Shown here one piece after another: positions 37,131 to 48,817 of a stretch of 64,000 nucleotides of DNA. The notes under the pieces were generated by a model. It was not told the origin of the DNA. It searched no databases and saw only the letters and a list, made by a program, of their open reading frames with translations. The stretch lies in assembly GCA_038373865.1 (NCBI GenBank), contig JAXGGA010001049.1:62001-126000 (forward strand), written 5' to 3'. Made by a program: the position numbers and the translations under genes. Position 1 is the first letter of the stretch. Every line of letters begins with the position of its first letter. The DNA is from Uloborus plumipes (Eukaryota > Arthropoda > Arachnida > Araneae > Uloboridae).

Positions 37131-38266
37131 TATTGGGATGGTAAGTTAAGCAGGCGATGGACGCCACCGGACCATGTTTGCTTACATCAGTTACCCCCCC
37201 CCCCGCACTTACTTTCTTTAGGTATATCTTACTATTATTGTTAATAAATTACTTACAGGTGTTTACTTATGTCAGAGAAAATACAACGATGCGATGACAA
37301 CTCAGAGAGCTATTTGTAACTGTTTAAAAGAGATAAAAAAAATTTCTTGCGTTGTTATGTGGTATTGGATGAAGCATTTATCCCCTATTACATACTTGAA
37401 ACAAAAAAAGGCTGTTTACAAAGTCCTGTGTTGATAAAGAAAATTTACTTAAAAAAACTATTTTAGATTTATTTCTACATTCTTTTCTTCCTGCCTTTGA
37501 TCTTTATCTTATCAATCCCCCCCCCCCCCCCCTTTTGGTTCAATATTACAGAAAATGGCGGTCTATGAAAGAAAAATTATGGGGTGTAGCGAGGGGTGTT
37601 TTGAGGGATAACTCTCCAGAAATATTGGTTTTAGCACATATTGCTCATTATAGTATGAGAATTTATATCCGTTTAAGGCTAGTTATTACAAAACGCTCAC
37701 TCATCCGAAGGTAAATTCCAGCTATGCTAGTGCTTGCCGCAAAGGTGAAAATCGTCATATGGTTATTAATGCTTAAATATAAAGTAGTTTTTTTTACGGA
37801 GTTTTTTTATTATATCAAGAAGAACCATGCATTGTAAGCAAGGGCGGATCCAGACATTTTTCAAGTGAGGGGCGATTGATTTTTGTCACTTATTTTGTAC
37901 TAAGTTTAGTGTAGTAAAATTGTGAAGTTAGTTGAAGTAAATTAAAATAATTTCAATGTTTCAACTTTAGATATTTCTCTTTCTTTTGGATGAAATGAGA
38001 CATAAAATTTTGTGTATTGTGCCCAAGGAACGAATGAAATCATGTTTTCATTCACATCATTTTTAAATCAGAGACTAGGGGGCGTTGATGTAGGTAAATA
38101 ATCGCACTATATATAATCGGTTAAAAAACTTAAGAAGTTCTACATCAGCAATACTCAATCTATGGATTATAGGGCAGATATTGCCAGCTGAGTTAAAGTA
38201 AATTCTTCTTATGAGAAAAGATATTCTTATATGGGCTTATTGATGTAAAGATGGGACCTTGCTTAA
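37131..38266. other. Gene B intron 3 segment
   Basis: No gene. C-runs at about 37194-37204 and 37517-37532. The text AAGGGCGGATCCAGAC at about 37843 looks like a hAT-type MITE end, but I could not find a matching right end. Confidence 0.45.
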
Positions 38267-38776
38267 GCTATTAATGCCTGACATTTTTTTTCCAAAGATA
38301 TTTTGTACACTGGTTACAAACAGTGTTTAATGGACAGGAAAAATAATAAAAAAAATAATATGTAAAAATAATTTTGTTATTAAGGAAAGAAAAATCATCC
38401 CTTAAAAGTTACGATAGACCCCAGAGGGTAGATACTTTTTTTATTAAAACTTTTTTCTGCCTACAATATAATATTTAAAAAGACATTTTATTAGAAGAAA
38501 TAAAATCAGCAATTAACATAAACTGGGAAGCTGGGAATAACTTAGAAAACTTAGCTTTTTTTCTTGAGATTGCGAACGATGTAATTTTTGATAAAGATCA
38601 TATTAAAACTGCTTCAGAACACACTTTACAATGGTTATGTGCTGCAATCTGTAATAACGAATTGAAACAATACCAAGGTACTAATTAACACTATTAATTC
38701 GTTGAAATGTGCATTTTGGGGGAATTCAGACCCTTTTTTGGACAGTCCCTAAAAAGGGACGTTAGGCATTAATGTG
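38267..38776. mobile_element. piggyBac-type MITE, copy 2
   Basis: 510 bp flanked by TTAA on both sides (38263-38266 and 38777-38780). The ends GCTATTAATGCCTGAC and, inverted, CACATTAATGCCTAACG are decayed forms of the CCCATTAATGCC ends seen better in copy 1. The interior is colinear with 29360-29872 in the same orientation. It lies 22 bases from the gene B His exon, in the intron on its 3' side. Confidence 0.88.
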
Positions 38777-38798
38777 TTAAGATAAGTTAAAATGTTAC

Positions 38799-38899
38799 CT
38801 TGCTACGCAATGTGCAGCCGTAACTACCCATTGACGGTTTATTAAAGCACCTCCACAAGAAATCTTCCTGTACAAGAACGACTGCTTGACTATTGCAAC
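38799..38899 (-). CDS. Gene B exon with the catalytic histidine
   Basis: Phase 0 start [17 protein letters not shown], ending VVTAAHCVA plus two bases of Arg. His112 is chymotrypsin His57. Acceptor is a long pyrimidine stretch ending TTTTTTCAG, donor GTAACA. The matching junctions in gene A have the same phases. Confidence 0.93.
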
Positions 38900-40054
38900 C
38901 TGAAAAAAGGAAAAAAAAAGAAAAGAAAGACGGAAACAACATTTATACTTTACTATCTCATGTAACTGATGTAAAACCAAGACAGTTCATTTATAGTAAT
39001 AATCATTGGCGAACATTTGATTGAAGTTGTGAAAGTTTTAGCACATTTCTCATCTCTTGAAAGTATCTGCTGAGCAAGGACTCAATAGCATTCATTTGGC
39101 ATATGTCACTGTTTTTAGGAGGCTTAGACTTTTTATCAACGAAGGCATTTTTTTTTTAAGAAAAAAACAAAACTGTCTCCAATGCAGTGGAGTAATTTAA
39201 CTGATAGAACTGGTGTAACGTACCGTACACCATTTTTATACGTTAAGTTACTCGCATCACATTGGGGACTGCGTTGAAGGCAGAATGCTGCCATAAGGTT
39301 ACACAAATTTTTTACAGTGTAGGGAAGAAAAAGTAAGCTTCTATCGCTACGTTGGTAATTGGCGGATTAACAAGAAATCGCTGCAGAATTTTTCAATAAA
39401 CATGCTTTTTCCAGAATCTTAGAGGCTATTCTTACTCTCAATACTAAAGTACCGAAGTCCAACAATTGTGTACAAATTACTTTTGCTAACATATTGTGAG
39501 ACTTTTGAATCAATCGTACAAAATTTTCGGATCTTGCCGTTTCACGTTCTGATGTCATTTTATTCATATAGATTTCCTAGCAAATGAATAATAGCATAAA
39601 TAAAGTATTCAAAATCCAGTCTTCTCATCCATAAACTGATAATTTAAGATTTAATAACAGATTCAACTCAAAATTAATTTTCAAAACAGTGCAAAACTTT
39701 ATAGGACAAGCCTTAGTTAACTCTGCATGAAAGTGAAAGCTAAAGGGAAGAATTGACGAACAGTTGTTTCAGTAATTTCTATAACGGACAATCAGTTTTT
39801 TCACGTACAATTTAAACGGACCCAATTTGTATCTTTTAAAAATTATAAGGAAGATTTGCCTTGAGTTTCGTTTTCTCTTTTACGGCAAAGTTCTTTTGCT
39901 AAACAGTGAACACATAACAATGAAAAACCTCATTATACCACAGATCCTTAATAAATAAACAAATAAAGCTAAAACAGTCTTTACTCCACTCGAGCTGTAG
40001 AGGCACTTTTACTAGAAGTTAAAAATATGTATTATTCAAAATGAAATAGTTTAC

Positions 40055-40131
40055 CTGCCACGGTTGTTCCCCGAAGTTGGCATTTTCTCCACCAACAATT
40101 TTCCCGCTCCTCATGTAAGGTCGGCCACATT
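40055..40131 (-). CDS. Gene B exon with the zymogen activation site
   Basis: Two bases completing Glu, then 25 codons: CGRPYMRSGK, followed by IVGGENANFGEQPWQ. Cleavage after Lys67 would free the N-terminal Ile68 for the salt bridge with Asp260. The Cys is the prodomain cysteine that stays linked to the protease domain. Acceptor ATTTTCCAG, donor GTAAAC. It is a short exon easily missed by open-frame searches. Confidence 0.93.
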
Positions 40132-40513
40132 CTGGAAAATAAATATATATGTTAATAAATACATTTATTTTCAAGAACGTCATTTTAGCGAATTTAATTA
40201 AACTATACCATTAATAATGAAAAAAAGAGAACAATAAATGTAGAAGAGAAAAATTAAACATACATTTATGATGATTCTATATTCGTAATCATGAAGGGAG
40301 GAATAATCATTTAGGGTGCCCCCCCCCCCCATAAAAGTTTCTTTAACTTTCCATGGGAGGTAGATAGCCTCTAACACAGTGATTCCCAACCTGTGGGTTG
40401 CTACCTCAAATGGGGTTGCAAATCATTTCTTCTAGGGGGTATCTTCTTTGGGGTCTCGACGTTATCCGTCGAGCTAAAAAATATATATTATTAAAAGTTT
40501 TAAATTTAATGTA

Positions 40514-41734
40514 CACAGTCCCGTCACATTAATGTGACCACCATGTACTTTCCACGTCGATGTTAAATAACTAATCACAGAAGGCACTTGGTAGCACGGT
40601 GCAGTTGAAAGTATATAAAGGGTGTGTGAGGGCTTTGGAAAGCATTTCTAGCGTTGGCAAAATGCAATAACAAAGCGATTTATCCGACGCACAAAGTGGC
40701 ATAATCATTGTCTTTCGGGCCAAGGGTGGAAGCATTTCCAAAATGGCTGAGTTTTTGAGCTGTTCTCATGCCGTCGTGGTAAAAGTGTACCGTGCATGGC
40801 AAAATGGGACTATTCAAAATCGGCGACGAGGCAAATGTAGTGCACCAGGAGCCATAGATGACAGAGGCGAACGACGGCTGCGGAGATGCATTTGGGGTAA
40901 TAGACCGGTTACCGGTGAGCAACTGACCCCCCAGATGAGCCACGGGACTACCAATATCGTCACCCACACTACTGTTTAGCGAACGTTGCTGCGTCTGGGC
41001 TCCTGAAACAGAAGCCTAGTTCATGCACTTATGCTGACTACTGTCCATCGACGACGAACCCTGGAATTTGCACGCCAGTACCGCAGCTGGACGTCTATTG
41101 AGTGGCGACAGGTAGAATTTACTGATAAATCACGTTTAATGCTCCATCGGACAGACGGACGTTGGCTTAGAAAGGCGTGTAACCTCTGGAAGCTAGCTCC
41201 CTGAAAATATGCTGGAACGGTCCCAGCAAAAGGCAAGAGCATTATGGTCTGGGTAACGTTTTCCTGGGGTTTTATGGGCTCACTCATCATTGTAAAATGC
41301 ACGATGGATCAATACAAGTACGCAACTACACTTGCGGACCATGTCCACCCCTATATGAATATTGTTTTTCCTCAGGATGATGGCATCTACTAGCAGGACA
41401 ATGCGAAGTGCCAAACAGCTGCCAGTGAACATGCATGGTTCAATGAGCACCAGGATCAGTTTTCCGTTCTTCCCTGGTCAGCAAACTCACCTGACTCAAG
41501 CACAATTGAGAATCTGTGAGACCATCTCGATTGGGTTGTTTGAGCCATGGATCCTCACCAGCGTAAGCTAGCGCAGCTGGCCACGGCATTGGGAGTCAGC
41601 ATGGCTCAACATCCTAGTGAACACCTTCAGGTGCCTCATTGACTCTGTTTCTACACGTCTCGCAGCAGTTTGTTCTGAGAAAGGTTGTTATTCATGCTTT
41701 TGACAGGTGGTCACATTAATGGGACTGGCCTGTG
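40514..41734 (+). mobile_element. Tc1-like transposon, decayed
   Basis: Ends CACAGTCCCGTCACATTAAT and, inverted, CACAGGCCAGTCCCATTAAT, continuing GTGACCACC, flanked by TA (40512-40513 and 41735-41736). It is 1,221 bp, normal for the group, with a transposase remnant on the + strand. Older than the element at 15230, judging by its many stops. Inserted in the hAT-like element. Confidence 0.9.
40670..41690 (+). pseudogene. Tc1-like transposase remnant
   Basis: MAEFLSCSHAVVVKVYRAW (frame 40743-40979) is the helix-turn-helix. RRRGKCSAPGAIDDRGERRL leads into the second DNA-binding part. Later, in other frames, come FTDKSRLMLHRTDGRW (first catalytic Asp region), SIMVWVTFSW, DDGIY, QDNAKCQTA and PDSSTIENL. 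Between the Asp of QDN and the Glu of IEN there are 36 residues, again DD36E-type spacing. In-frame stops (after LAP, in DDGIY*, after IENL) and frame changes make it clearly inactive. Confidence 0.85.
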
Positions 41735-41879
41735 TATATAGGAGGGAAATATAAGAACTTTTGAATAGGGTCAATAATTGAGCGCAGTGGTGAATCCAGA
41801 AGAGAGGCTATGGGGCTGTATCAACCTCCCTCAGACCAGTGCCCTTGACACCCCCCCCCCTCTCCTTTCAACGTCTCCT

Positions 41880-43180
41880 AAATCTAATATTTTGATCTAA
41901 GAACTTCAATTTCTACAAATTTCTCGTAACAGTCTGCGATTTTGGGTCTCCCAAACAATATAAAGTCACCGAAAATTTCGTCTTTGTAACAATTTCAAGT
42001 AATTCCTGGGAGAGAGACTCCGTACTCCAACCCTTACCTTGACGTCATCAAAGATGTCCTACGATTGAGTTTCTAGGGGTTAATTTTGAGAAAATTCCAG
42101 GAAAAAGTCCCGAACCAAATGCTGCCCTTTAACTTTATCAAAAGAAGTCAACAATTGGGATTCCAGGACTTCAATTTTGAAAAAAAAAAGAAAAAAACAG
42201 TGGCCCGGGAGTGCCGACGGGAGTGCCAAATATTTTTTGAAACATCTGAACTCATTTTTCGTTTAAATGGGGCCAATGTACGTGGAAATACAGAGGTGAA
42301 GGTAACGGTAAAGTGTCGCGAGTTCAATTACTTTTTCCCATCTCAAAAAATACTTAACGCTCTTAAGAAGTTTTCACTTTTAAGGAAAATGTAGAGTAGT
42401 GCCTGCTGTCCAGATAATTAAAGATCTTCTACAATTGCGTTTTTAGGACTTAACTTCAAAAAAAGTCCCAGGGAGAGTCTGAACAATACCCTTCGTCTTC
42501 GAAGAGAACTTACTCTTGTGGACTTTGGGGCTAAAACAGGGCCGTCATTTCAAGTTTTTCCAGGGGGGGGGGGCAAAGGGTAAAAACACAATACAATTTC
42601 ACCAGAAAACAGCAAAAACCAAGCCCACTTTTATGTAAATACATTGATTTCTCAAAGTCAGGGGGGGGGGCAGTTGACCCTAACCTGCCCCCCCCCTAAA
42701 TGATGGGCTTGGGCTCAAATTTAAAAAAAAATTAAAAGAGTTCCCTTCCACCTGATCATTAAAACTCGTCTAAAATATTGTTTTTGAACTTCAATTTCAG
42801 AATTTTGGGGAGAATCTCCGAAATAAAATCATTTTTCAAACGTTATCAAAGAGAGTCTAGCGTTTTTATTACCTCAATTTCAAAAAAATTCCAAAGTAGA
42901 GTCCGAACCCCGTCCCTTTAATTAATATTAACAAAGATGGCTTACCATTGTGTTATAAGACACTTAATTCTCAAAGACTTAGAGAGTATCCACGATCACA
43001 CCTGCCCCCCGCCCCCAATCAAGTCTAAAATTTCATTTCTGGGACGAAAAATTTTGGAGGAATAGTTTTTGAGCTCAAACCGTTCATAAAACTCTATGAG
43101 CCTCTTCAAACACCATTAGAGATCGTCTAAACTGCAATTTTAGGACTAAAATTGCGAAATTTTCCGTGGGAGGACCTTTA
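41880..43180. repeat. Degenerate tandem array, unit about 85-95 bp
   Basis: At least eight diverged units share the order AAAGATxxTCTAxxATTG, then GGACTTxAATTTxxxAAA, then TTCCxxGGxAGAGTCCGAACCC. Good examples are at 42045-42110, 42420-42480, 42840-42910 and 43110-43170. Spacing is irregular because of insertions, including the MITE at 42537. It lies inside the hAT-like element, so it may be internal repeats of that element. Confidence 0.6.
42537..42711. mobile_element. Small hAT MITE (175 bp)
   Basis: Inverted ends CAGGGCCGTCATTT and CAAGCCCATCATTT, flanked by GGCTAAAA and GGCTCAAA (7/8 match, an 8-bp target duplication). It contains two G/C homopolymer runs. It is nested in the tandem array of the larger hAT-like element. 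Confidence 0.7.
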
Positions 43181-43518
43181 TACTCACGATTATTGGCAAT
43201 GCTCTTTCTCTGCTTATGCAATGAAATTCTCAAGATTTGTTTGCCCATATGCTGGTAATACTCCCCCCCCCCCAAGTCAAAAAATATGCACTCTTTCAGT
43301 TTCTTGCTATTCGTACATTTGAAGAAAATTGAGTTAGTTCCCAAGCCCGTCATAATTTCTACAATCATGGCGTGTTACCCGTTCAGCATAAGTAACATTT
43401 CTCAATCTTCATCTTGAGCTATCACGCAAAATAAGAGCCATGTCTACGCATACATACACATATCGTATGTATTAGGGGGGGGGGCGGCATATGGGGTTAA
43501 AAAGGTTGGGAACCACTG

Positions 43519-45281
43519 CTCCAAAAGAATAACAAATGCATAAGAACGTGTAGTTTAAGTCAGTCGAAATTTGTAGCAGAAGTAGAATATCTGAAAGAAC
43601 ACAGTGCCGGAGTAAATGAGAAGTATTTATTGGACACAAATAGTACAAAGTTGTACAGATAACCGCGATTTATTTTTTTCCCTAATAGAAGCTTGAATGC
43701 ATTCATCATAAAAATTTTATTTAAAGAAATTTAAATGAAAGTGCACCCTATTTTTTTAAACTTACTACCTAGAGCACATTTTCAAAAATAATTTACTAAA
43801 AGTTTCAAGTGGGAACAGGAAAATTTTTTTTTCTAGGGTAAAAAAACACACGTCTGCTAAAATAGGTCATGTTTTACATTAGATTAGGCTTGGCATATAT
43901 TATACAGCTAATTATCTTTTTTTGTTTTTTAAATGACTTTTTAGTTTCATTTATGTGTGTGCTAATTTAAAACAAACAATATGTTGCTTTGATATTCTTT
44001 TGAAACATAAATAAATGTAAAAAACTTACAGTGCAAAATAATAAATCGAAAAAGGTAAAATTGAGAATACTGCTTTTGTTCAAAGACTTTCCTCCAGAAA
44101 ATGTTGTTCGGAAGTTAGAAAAGTGGCATATTTTTTTCCAAAAAAAAAAAAAAAGACGTTTGGGCAAACGAATCCAAAAAATCCTTTTCACAGAGCTGAT
44201 ATCAAATAATGCAGTTGAAGGAGTGGCATCCACATTTAAGATCTCGACAACAAGAAAGGCTGTTTCTTTGATATTGGAACAAGGTAAGTCAAGTATATGG
44301 TCTCCCATTAAACACATAAAAGCTTCTATTATAAGTACACTATCACCTACACCAGTAACCCAAAGAAAGTATAGAAGCTCTAAAGGATGTCAAAAGAAAA
44401 AATGATGCAGAGTGAAACTGCCAAAATTTTATCAAGCCCAAAAATTTTAGAAAGATGGCGCACGCAAAAAAAAAAAAAATCTAAAGAGACAATAAATCAA
44501 CTAAAACTTTTGAAGAAGCCCAAACAGACATGCAAAATTAAATAAATAAATGAATAGCAAAGTAAATAAAAAATCTTTTCTTTGGAAGAAAATGGTAACT
44601 GATTCAAAGTGCATTGTTAATGGATTTAAAAGTTTGAAAGTGGATACAAGTTCAGTTCCTGGGAATAACGCCACAGAAGTCTATTTTCATGCCATCATTC
44701 TTTCCTATAATATAGAATAATGTACAACGAAATTTAAAAAGAAAGTAAAAGCTTTTTATTTTTCTGGAGAGAGATGATGTTTTCAAATTTTGTGCATCGC
44801 AAACAGCGTGAGTCATTTCTGGCCTGAGATGAATCAAGAGGACAATATTACTTGCTAGAAACGTTTATGTACTAATTTCATTCTCATTAATGTATAAAAG
44901 TATGAAATTACTGTTGTTAATTTACAACATCTAACTCGTGACCTATTTTACCCCACCCTATGGGACAAGATAAGACAACACATTTTGTAACTTATTTATC
45001 AGTATCAATATTTTGTTCTTTCAGAGGTATTTCACTCTAAATGTCATAAGGATTATACAATTGCATATCTTGAGCATTTAATTCACTGATTGAATCAAAA
45101 AATTTTTTTTGTTACAGCATGATTCTAAAATCGCTCTTTTTTGACCTATTTTACCCCACCTGACCCAATACATTTGTTTTATTCACTTTTTTAATAAAGG
45201 GATGTCTTTAAACACTTTGTACTTATTTGTACTACTTTCTTGTTTGCAGCTTATTTGGTTGTGAAACCATCAGGTATTTTT
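43519..45281. other. Gene B intron 1, middle segment
   Basis: No host exon. Frame 44031-44405 (+) has a lysine/serine-rich sequence reminiscent of the linker or tail of pogo-type transposases (SIISTLSPTPVTQRKYRSS), but without a catalytic motif. GACCTATTTTACCCCACC occurs at about 44940 and 45143, with a partial inverted match near 43857; it may mark a decayed element I cannot bound. Confidence 0.4.
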
Positions 45282-46394
45282 TGAAGCTCGACCGATTCAT
45301 CGACCAGGCATATACGCCGATGGTTGAAAGGTTTATCCATCGGCAATCGGCATCGGCCACCGATGCTAACTTAGACAAAGCATCGGCCCATCGGTCTCGG
45401 ATAACAACTAAATGCTGATGAATGGCTGATGTTTTTTGGGGGAAAAAATCCCAAAGTCTTCTTAATGATGAATTCTATCTGCTCTATTTTTTACTTCATA
45501 ATTTAAAACACGTACAGCATGTTGGCCGGAAATCGGGCAACAATGGGACCAACACAGCTCTGTATTTTGGAATTTCCGAATTTCGGGCAAATGCCAAAGT
45601 TTTCACAACACAGCAGACATTTTTTCAATGATCACTTTGATGAGAGTTTTAAGAATTACAGTAAAATGTCCGAATAACGGACAGTCACGGAACCGGAAAG
45701 ATTGTCCGTTATTGGGAGGTGTCCGCCAAGGATTTTGCTGTTCCAGATTTTACCTTTTAATTTATTGCAAAATTATAACATTAAATATGTAACATTGCCA
45801 CCATGCACTACGATACTTATAATTGCGCATTTTTTACTATATCGCTTTTTAACTCATCTCATTTTACCTTTGCAGTTTTAAATGCTAGTGTGTCTTTTTA
45901 TTATTTTTTCTTAATTTGTAGCTCTTAGCTTATGTTTTAGAAGCATAGTAATATTGCACCTGGGCTTCGATAATTGCATGTCATGTCTTAAAGTTTCAAT
46001 CTGTTTGCGTCCTAAAACTCTTTCAATTGTGGAAAATTTAACTAATTTTAGCCTATGCTACTTAAAATCAATTTATTTCATGCTTTATTTTAAGTAGTTA
46101 TTTATCGTTATCTGTAGCTTCAGTTAACACTGCATTTTAGACCTTCCAGTATCAGAATAGATGTGGAAATAAGTTACAATAACTGGTACATTGAAATCCT
46201 TATTTTAATGATTCAAACAAGTGTTTTATTTGCAGTTATTTCTAGTAATATTTTTTATCAGCAAAATTTCGATTTACTTTGAAGATCAGATTTTTTTTTT
46301 TTTTGAAAACTGCATCTGTGCTTGAGGTTTGAATTGTTTCGCATCTTGTAAGATATTTCAATCATTTTAAAAGTTATAAGTTATTTTAACTGAA

Positions 46395-48377
46395 GGGCAA
46401 TTCCACGGTGACTTACGTTACATTTTGACCAACCCTTTTGCATTTAGCACCTCAGTGAGAGCAAATATTGTTATACAAACCTTGTACGAAAGTTATCCAT
46501 GAAAATGACAGTCAAAAGCATAATAAAAATACAAAAATATTTGCTGCATTTAAATTTTTCAAAATTTAGCAGCCAAAAATAAGGCAGTAACTTATGTTAC
46601 ACAAAAAGGGAATGCAATAACGTGACAGTTCGTTCTAAGGCAAATCTCTGCTCTTTCACAATTGTTTTTAGTTTGAATCATAATTTATCTTTTTTTTGGA
46701 TAGTTTTAAGAAATTATTTTCACAAATTTAAAAATGTAGTTAAAAAATTGAAATTTATGGGAATTTTTAACTGAGTAACTTACGTTACAGTAACTTACGT
46801 TACAAAGTTCACTTATTAGCATATTTTTATTACAATAAATAAAGAATGAAAATTCCAGTCCAGTTTAGATCAAGATATTGTAAAATAACAATTATAAGTT
46901 AAATTCACAGAAATTTAATACCAAACTCAATGACCAATCAAACATATTACATAACATAAGACTTAAATCCATCATAGCCGCTGTTTTTAACAAGTTCAGG
47001 TAATTCAATTTTTCGTATTATGTTTTCTTTCTTGTAATAAATTTCATCTGCGTTTCTGGCCATTTCTAATTGGTTCCAACAGCAGCCATTACTTATATTT
47101 TAAACTCGTTTTCTTCAATAATCGTCACAATTCAAGGATACAATGTATTTTCGTACTTCACCACACACCATCATTCACCGGCTTTTATCTCTGTTTTTTC
47201 TTCTTGTTCCTTAAAATACTTAACTAAACGAAACCCCACAGTTTGTTAATTTCTAGTTCTTAAATAGTCATTGTCAATGTGCGGATCTTCAGAAAGTAAT
47301 TTTGATAAATTTTGCTTTTCTAACATATTTCAATACCATCAAGAGGGACTTTTATTCACAAATCTGTAATATCCACATGACTTTTCTCATACCCCTTTAA
47401 CAGCGCATATGTTCTGCAGAGTTCAGTGGCATTTAATGCAGACTAAAATATATTTCACCTGTAAGAGATAAAATATTTTTGTGTTTGTGTTTTCCAAAAC
47501 ATATTTGATAACTTTAAAACATAACAGAAGTCATTTTTGAATAATTTATAGTACATTACTCCTAAATATTTTGAATGCAGTGATATTGTTTAGAGAGAAT
47601 TAATGTCTCAAAAGCCAAAAAGAAACATATAATTTATTATAGAAGTGTATTGTAAGCTTATTAGCAAACAAAGACATTTTAAGAAATATGATTAATTTAA
47701 TATAATAAAGTAAATACATAACGATAAAAGAAGGTTCGAATAAATTACTCCTACTAACCACATAAGTTTATTCCACAATGTACTTTATTTCTAAACGCAA
47801 GCATTTAAATTTTATTTGGGTAACTTACGTTACGTGCATATGCCAGTAACTTACGTTACGCATTTTGACTATGGCACAAAGAATAAAATTAACAGTATTT
47901 GAAAGAAAACTATCATTATTTATTTGATACACACTTATAAGATAGAAAATATAACATTACTAATATTCTTTCTTTATTCACATAAAAAACATTAACATGT
48001 TTTTGGTAACTTACGCTACATAGCATAGTGCTTTTTTTAAATATACATAAATCACTTAATTTAGGTAACAACACTTACTTCAGCAATTCAGAATATTAAT
48101 TTAAAGTGTAATAATCATTAATATTTCATTGCAACAGTTATCTAAAGAAAAAAAGTGAAACTTACCGACGTTGAAAGTTTGACCATTTGCTTCACCAAGA
48201 ATAAAACATTCTAATGCCAACTTCAAAGTGCTGCCAAAACTAAAAAACTAGGTTCTAGACGGAAACTTATTTTGCATAAGACACTTTCAACCCTTTTAAA
48301 TCGAAAAATATGCAAATTAATCACACTAGTTTAATTTAATTTTTTCAACGATTTTCCACACTTTCATGGAATTGCCC
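46395..48377 (-). mobile_element. Unclassified 4-bp-TSD transposon, copy 1 (left inverted arm)
   Basis: 1,983 bp. Ends GGGCAATTCCA and TGGAATTGCCC, flanked by TGAA on both sides (46391-46394 and 48378-48381). It is the reverse complement of 52055-54045 along its length. The near-palindrome GTAACTTACGTTAC occurs about seven times (for example near 46410, 46590, twice at 46780-46802, twice at 47818-47860, and 48005), a likely array of transposase-binding sites. The - strand carries a decayed protein (46960-47432). It interrupts the hAT-like element, hence is younger. Confidence 0.88.
46960..47432 (-). pseudogene. Decayed transposon protein, MPLNSAE start and WKWP-type C-terminus
   Basis: Begins MPLNSAEHMRC at 47432, then after stops and frame changes HIDNDYL, EIKAGE, KYENTLYP, CCWNQLEMARNADEIYY (a frame-broken WKWP...DxIYY) and ENIIRKIELPELVKNSG. 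From memory the blocks match the N-terminal MPL(S)SAEKxRRxRE basic segment and the C-terminal YPGxV...WKWP...DxIYYxxENI domain of an uncharacterised arthropod/cnidarian transposon protein. The catalytic middle is missing, so the element looks like an internal-deletion derivative. Recognition is moderate; it is clearly non-functional. Confidence 0.55.
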
Positions 48378-48817
48378 TGAAGTTAATTTAAATTAGCTTT
48401 TTTATTTTTATTATAGAATTATTTTAGATTTTAAATCAGACCTAAGTTTTTAGATTATTCTTTTTTTAAATTTGTAAATTCATCTCAAGTATCTTTTTTT
48501 TCCTTCTCTCTTTTTTAAAAAGATACTTCCTTCAGACAACATTTTCATGGATGTGATTTTTCTTAACAACCTGTTGAGAAAATATCCAAATCTTATCCAA
48601 ATTTCTTAAGCATGAAAAATTTCTGAATGTTTGAATATGCGTGTGTGTAATATAATTATATTGCATGCAATTTGTACGAAGTAATGTTGAACAGCAGCTT
48701 CATTATTATTTTTTTTCCATCGGCCATCGGCAGCAGGGGACGATGTTATCTCGGATAAAACATCGGCCAACAATAGGCATCGGCATATCGGATAAATTTG
48801 CCATTGGTCGAGCCCTA

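Larger units (their letters stand above)
40377..43518. mobile_element. hAT-like element, composite host of nested insertions
   Basis: Ends CAGTGATTCCCAACCTG and, inverted, CAGTGGTTCCCAACCTT, the classic hAT (Charlie/Tip-type) terminus. The eight flanking bases are CTCTAACA and CTCCAAAA, a 6/8 match and therefore a plausible aged 8-bp target duplication. Inside lie a Tc1-like element (40514-41734), a hAT MITE (42537-42711) and a degenerate tandem array. No hAT transposase was recognised. It sits in gene B intron 1. Confidence 0.78.
45282..48817. mobile_element. hAT-like element split by a later insertion
   Basis: Ends TGAAGCTCGACCGAT and, inverted, TAGGGCTCGACCAATGG, flanked by GTATTTTT and GTGTTTTT (7/8 match). 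Beyond the ends both sides have repeated CATCGGC words in inverted order (45295-45400 and 48718-48790). A lone pogo-like end, CAGTAAAATGTCCGAATAAC, lies at 45659. The block 46395-48377 is a separate, younger transposon inside it. No hAT transposase was found. Confidence 0.78.

Noticed and set aside
43857..45170. Element bounded by TAAAATAGGTCA / GACCTATTTTACCCC
   Set aside because: The left match is too short, the motif occurs twice on the right, and no TA or longer duplication is convincing.
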